Positions 62,001-64,000 of a stretch of 64,000 nt of DNA are shown piece by piece. Numbering within the stretch: the stretch's first letter is position 1; every line of letters begins with the position of its first letter. Both the position numbers and the translations under genes were made by a program. Source of the stretch: Lanius collurio (Eukaryota > Chordata > Aves > Passeriformes > Laniidae); the NCBI GenBank assembly GCA_020086605.1, contig JACBWW010000004.1, positions 32,852,030-32,916,029 of the forward strand. Reading direction: 5' to 3'. The notes beneath the pieces were generated by a model, which was not told the origin of the DNA, searched no databases, and saw only the letters and a program-made list of their open reading frames with translations.

Positions 62001-62709
62001 AAAGTGAGGATGGCAAAGAAAGTGGAATGGTGGCTTTATGCCATCTTTGCATTTTCACTGTATTGTAGCCATCTCAGGTTAGCAAAAACATGTTGCCAGG
62101 AGGTCAAGCAAGAGCCAAACTTGCAGAAACTAATGCAGGTAGAAGTGGTAGAATAGCAGGACAAACTACAAATGGGGTAGGGAAGCACCTGCAAACCACA
62201 CATCACAAAATGCCCCTACTGTTATCCTGGCTTTTCTCACTGCTGCTTTTCTGAGATCACAAACAAACAAAGAGGACTAAAATGATGTAACTGTCACAAA
62301 CTTAACAGAAAACTACTTTCCTGCAAATCAGAAAATGTGTATTGAATTCACTGCTACACAGGTCTACTCCTCAGAAAACTCTTTTCTGAGTCATTTTAGA
62401 TGGAAGACACTTTGTAAGTGCTAAGTATCATTGTTGGGCCAGACCCACACCCTTTTATTAGGTAAAGGCTCAAGAGTGTTTTGCATAAATAATAACTCAG
62501 TACAGGGACTTGAGATTGTTAAATTAATTCCCATTTACTCTTATTAGAGTATCCTTCTGAGTGATGATTCCAGTGACTCAGATTCACTGAGTGATGAGGA
62601 TGGAGAGGAGGAAGAAGAATTTTCTCTTTCAAGGGAGGAACTTCACAATATGCTGCGATTACACAAGTATAAGAAATTGCATCAAAGTAAATATAGCAAA
62701 GACAAAGAG
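52639..62709 (+). CDS. INO80: INO80 chromatin-remodelling ATPase, 5' end
   Basis: Known: INO80 is the Snf2-family ATPase of the INO80 complex, which slides nucleosomes and exchanges H2A.Z in transcription, replication and repair; YY1 is a partner of the complex in vertebrates. Seen: non-coding exon 1 ending at 52813 (CAG|GTTAGT), then coding exons at 59847-60032 (ATG at 59890, MASELGARED), 61270-61436, 61528-61595 and 62548-62709, all with GT/AG borders and matching phases. They encode the conserved N-terminus: LYLQYLEKALQLDQFLRQTS, EDGLDDNPLLPQSGDP, NFSKLKKSRKWLK, an acidic serine-rich run and LSREELHNMLRLHKYKKLH. The HSA, DBINO and ATPase domains lie beyond the window. No defect is seen. 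The exact TSS is not known. Confidence 0.96.
53084..53419. other. Assembly gap in the INO80 CpG island
   Basis: 336 N following GC-rich sequence just inside INO80 intron 1. An alternative first exon could be hidden here. Confidence 0.98.
53426..53451. repeat. Perfect 26-bp palindrome beside the gap
   Basis: TACAGTATTTCAT followed directly by its reverse complement ATGAAATACTGTA, starting six bases after the gap. Confidence 0.95.
53460..56900 (+). other. INO80 intron 1, first part, nothing recognised
   Basis: AT-rich intronic sequence without coding exons or clear repeats. Confidence 0.55.
56911..57531 (+). mobile_element. Solo LTR of a second retroviral family, with promoter and poly(A) signals
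   Basis: A GC-richer block starting TGTAGGGTCTGACAAGCC and ending 'gagcattaaca'. It holds a CCAAT-type ATTGG near 57135, a TATA-like CCATAAAAG at 57173 and AATAAA at 57246-57251, the U3-R-U5 order of an LTR. No primer-binding site or viral genes follow. Its orientation is that of INO80. The ends are approximate. Confidence 0.75.
57722..57906 (+). mobile_element. CR1 LINE 3' fragment
   Basis: Reads 'aagggttgccaagtattggaac' through 'ggtttagtggtcgagttggc' to the CR1 tail. It lies in INO80 intron 1. Confidence 0.9.
58665..58771 (+). mobile_element. CR1 LINE tail
   Basis: Ends 'cctttccaacctaaccattctatgattt', the CR1 3' end, in INO80 intron 1. Confidence 0.85.
59467..59484. repeat. TA microsatellite
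   Basis: Nine TA units in INO80 intron 1. Confidence 0.9.
59847..60032 (+). CDS. INO80: INO80 exon 2 (start codon)
   Basis: Acceptor TTGTTTCTTTTTACAG; 43 nt of 5' UTR; ATG at 59890, chosen because MASELGARED matches the family start. Donor CCAG|GTACCA. An upstream ATG at 59871 in another frame overlaps this start. Confidence 0.96.
60165..60556 (+). mobile_element. CR1 LINE fragment in INO80 intron 2
   Basis: Plus-strand CR1 including 'gttcagcctagagaagagg', 'gttcaagcagcgtttggac' and 'ggatcccttccaacttgggat'. Confidence 0.9.
61270..61436 (+). CDS. INO80: INO80 exon 3
   Basis: Acceptor ATCTTCTTGCAG, donor CCAG|GTAGGC. Encodes DESEDGLDDNPLLPQSGDP, then MQVKEEPPDSLLGEPSGAG and MLNTHSLNGVLQP. The split serine codon joins exon 2 in phase. 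Confidence 0.96.
61528..61595 (+). CDS. INO80: INO80 exon 4
   Basis: Acceptor TTTTTTCTCCAAACAG, donor AAG|GTAAGA. Encodes EPKSEKGSLYNFSKLKKS and RKWLK, a basic conserved stretch. Confidence 0.96.
61650..61868 (+). mobile_element. CR1 LINE fragments in INO80 intron 4
   Basis: A piece of the reverse-transcriptase region ('aaagctggcaggaggatct', 'ggagcagatcatc') joined to a piece of the 3' region ('gtttagtggcagacttggcag'), so internally deleted. Confidence 0.75.
62548..62709 (+). CDS. INO80: INO80 exon 5
   Basis: 54 codons, acceptor CTCTTATTAG, donor GAG|GTAAAA. Encodes SILLSDDSSDSDSLSDEDG, an acidic run, then LSREELHNMLRLHKYKKLHQ and SKYSKDKE. The acidic run differs slightly in composition from the human one. 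Confidence 0.96.
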
Positions 62710-64000
62710 GTAAAAATCCAGAATTTTTACATTTCCTTGATTTTTATTCTGTCCTTTAACTGCATTATTTTAATTGCTCTTACATTTTTATCAAAACTCG
62801 GTTAATGGTCTGGGAAATACACTGTTGTTTGGTAGACAATAACTGTCTAAAATCACTTTTAGACAAGGGTTGTTTAATCAATTACATACATAGAATGAAA
62901 GATGCTGCAAATCTGTCACTACTGGCACATGTTACATACAATTTCAACAGTGCTCAGTCCCAGTCACTAAAGCAAATACTGGATGTTAGAATGCAAGATT
63001 TGGATAATATATATGAATTACATATGAAAACTGAGATGCTCTGAGTTAAATTCTAATACAGGTAGTAACTGCTATTCAAGTGTATTTATATCATCATTGA
63101 AATGATGAATAGTAAGGTGATGTTTACAATCTTGAAAGGGTATTTTCTACCTTGTTGTTTTCTGTTATAATTTGAGGTTTTACTTTACTCTTTTTCTTTC
63201 TTTTTTTACCTTTTTTTTGGTTTGTTTTGGATTTTCTAATAGTCTATTTCTTTCCCTTAGAAGAAAATAGTCGGCTGCACTTTTGCATTTTTCTTATTAT
63301 TAAGCCAAATTCTGTGGCTGCTTTGATTCTTCAAATTATAAAGGTTCTTGCAGAAATTCTCACTGCTTATTTGAATTGCAGCAGAAAATCTTAGATGAAG
63401 GAGGTTATCCTATTCTGTTATCAGAGTATGTGCCTGAAGTTAAAATTTGTCTTCCTGTTTTATCTTCTTTTCAAAATTCTCCAGAAGAGTGAAGAAATAT
63501 TTTCCCACACAGCTCTTTGCTTCTCTCTGCTTCTTTCCTTTACTTGTGAAGCTCTGAAGCAATATTGTGGTAGTTTCTTGAAATACTTGATAGCTACACA
63601 AATATTCATACACCAAATTTTTACACAGGTTATGATTTTGTTAGATTTTTCCACAAATATTTATTTCCAGGCTAGCAAGAAATAATATCCTGTGAAAGTA
63701 ACTAGTGTATTGTCAGATCAGCAGTACACAGTTGTGGGGGGGAAAAATATCTCAGAAAATTTGTTTATGCTCATGATCTCACTTTTTCAAAAATCTTCTA
63801 TTAACTTAAAAGCATACTTAGGTTTTAAACAGTTAATTTCTGAGCTATACTGTCTTTAATTTGCATGTTTATATGTAACCTATGTGGGATTCTTCAATAC
63901 TTCATTTGAATAAAGCTGGTAATATACTGGCTTTTTCGATCATTTATGGGAAAAAGTGCTAAGGCAGCTATATTTTTACCTGACAATCTGAGTGTTCAAG
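62710..64000 (+). other. INO80 intron 5 (start), nothing recognised
   Basis: AT-rich intron running off the window. The next conserved INO80 exon was not seen. Confidence 0.6.

Overview
The window looks like nuclear DNA of a bird. It is AT-rich with three CpG islands, genes are split by long introns with GT/AG borders, and the interspersed repeats are mainly CR1 LINE fragments plus solo LTRs of an endogenous-retrovirus family that I associate with neoavian birds (inference). Gene order matches human 15q15 in reverse: OIP5-AS1 (Cyrano), CHP1, EXD1, INO80. Every protein-gene call rests on exon peptides compared with remembered family sequence. No search was run.

About 1-12.5 kb (minus strand): the long non-coding RNA Cyrano/OIP5-AS1. 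It has a CpG-island promoter near 12.4-12.7 kb, exon 1 with a strong donor at 12380, a 266-nt second exon at 10495-10760 that is open in one frame throughout, and at 3175-3199 the near-perfect miR-7 site that defines this RNA. Its 3' end is uncertain. A short hAT/Charlie-like DNA transposon with an 8-bp target duplication lies at 2335-2523.

16.1-33.3 kb (minus strand): CHP1, calcineurin B homologous protein 1. Exons 2-7 are intact with canonical splice sites and total 521 coding nt. The missing 67 nt (exon 1) must lie in or beside the assembly gap at 32864-33245, which sits in the CpG-island promoter shared head-to-head with EXD1.

33.3-51 kb (plus strand): what is left of EXD1, the LSm plus 3'-5' exonuclease-domain protein of the piRNA pathway. 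An LSm exon (34212-34280), a frameshifted and stopped exonuclease exon (40092-40216), a later exon (43808-43972) with a solo LTR inserted just upstream, and a C-terminal exon (48702-48884) are recognisable. The exonuclease core is missing or very degraded. I read this as a decayed gene. The rest is CR1 and LTR sequence.

51.9-64 kb (plus strand): the 5' end of INO80, the ATPase of the INO80 chromatin remodeller. It has a CpG-island promoter interrupted by a second gap (53084-53419), a non-coding exon 1 ending at 52813 with a YY1-type motif, and coding exons 2-5 from the ATG at 59890 to 62709. The rest of the gene lies beyond the window.

The most notable biology is the conserved Cyrano-miR-7 site (a known target-directed microRNA degradation system) and the apparent decay of EXD1 between two intact genes.
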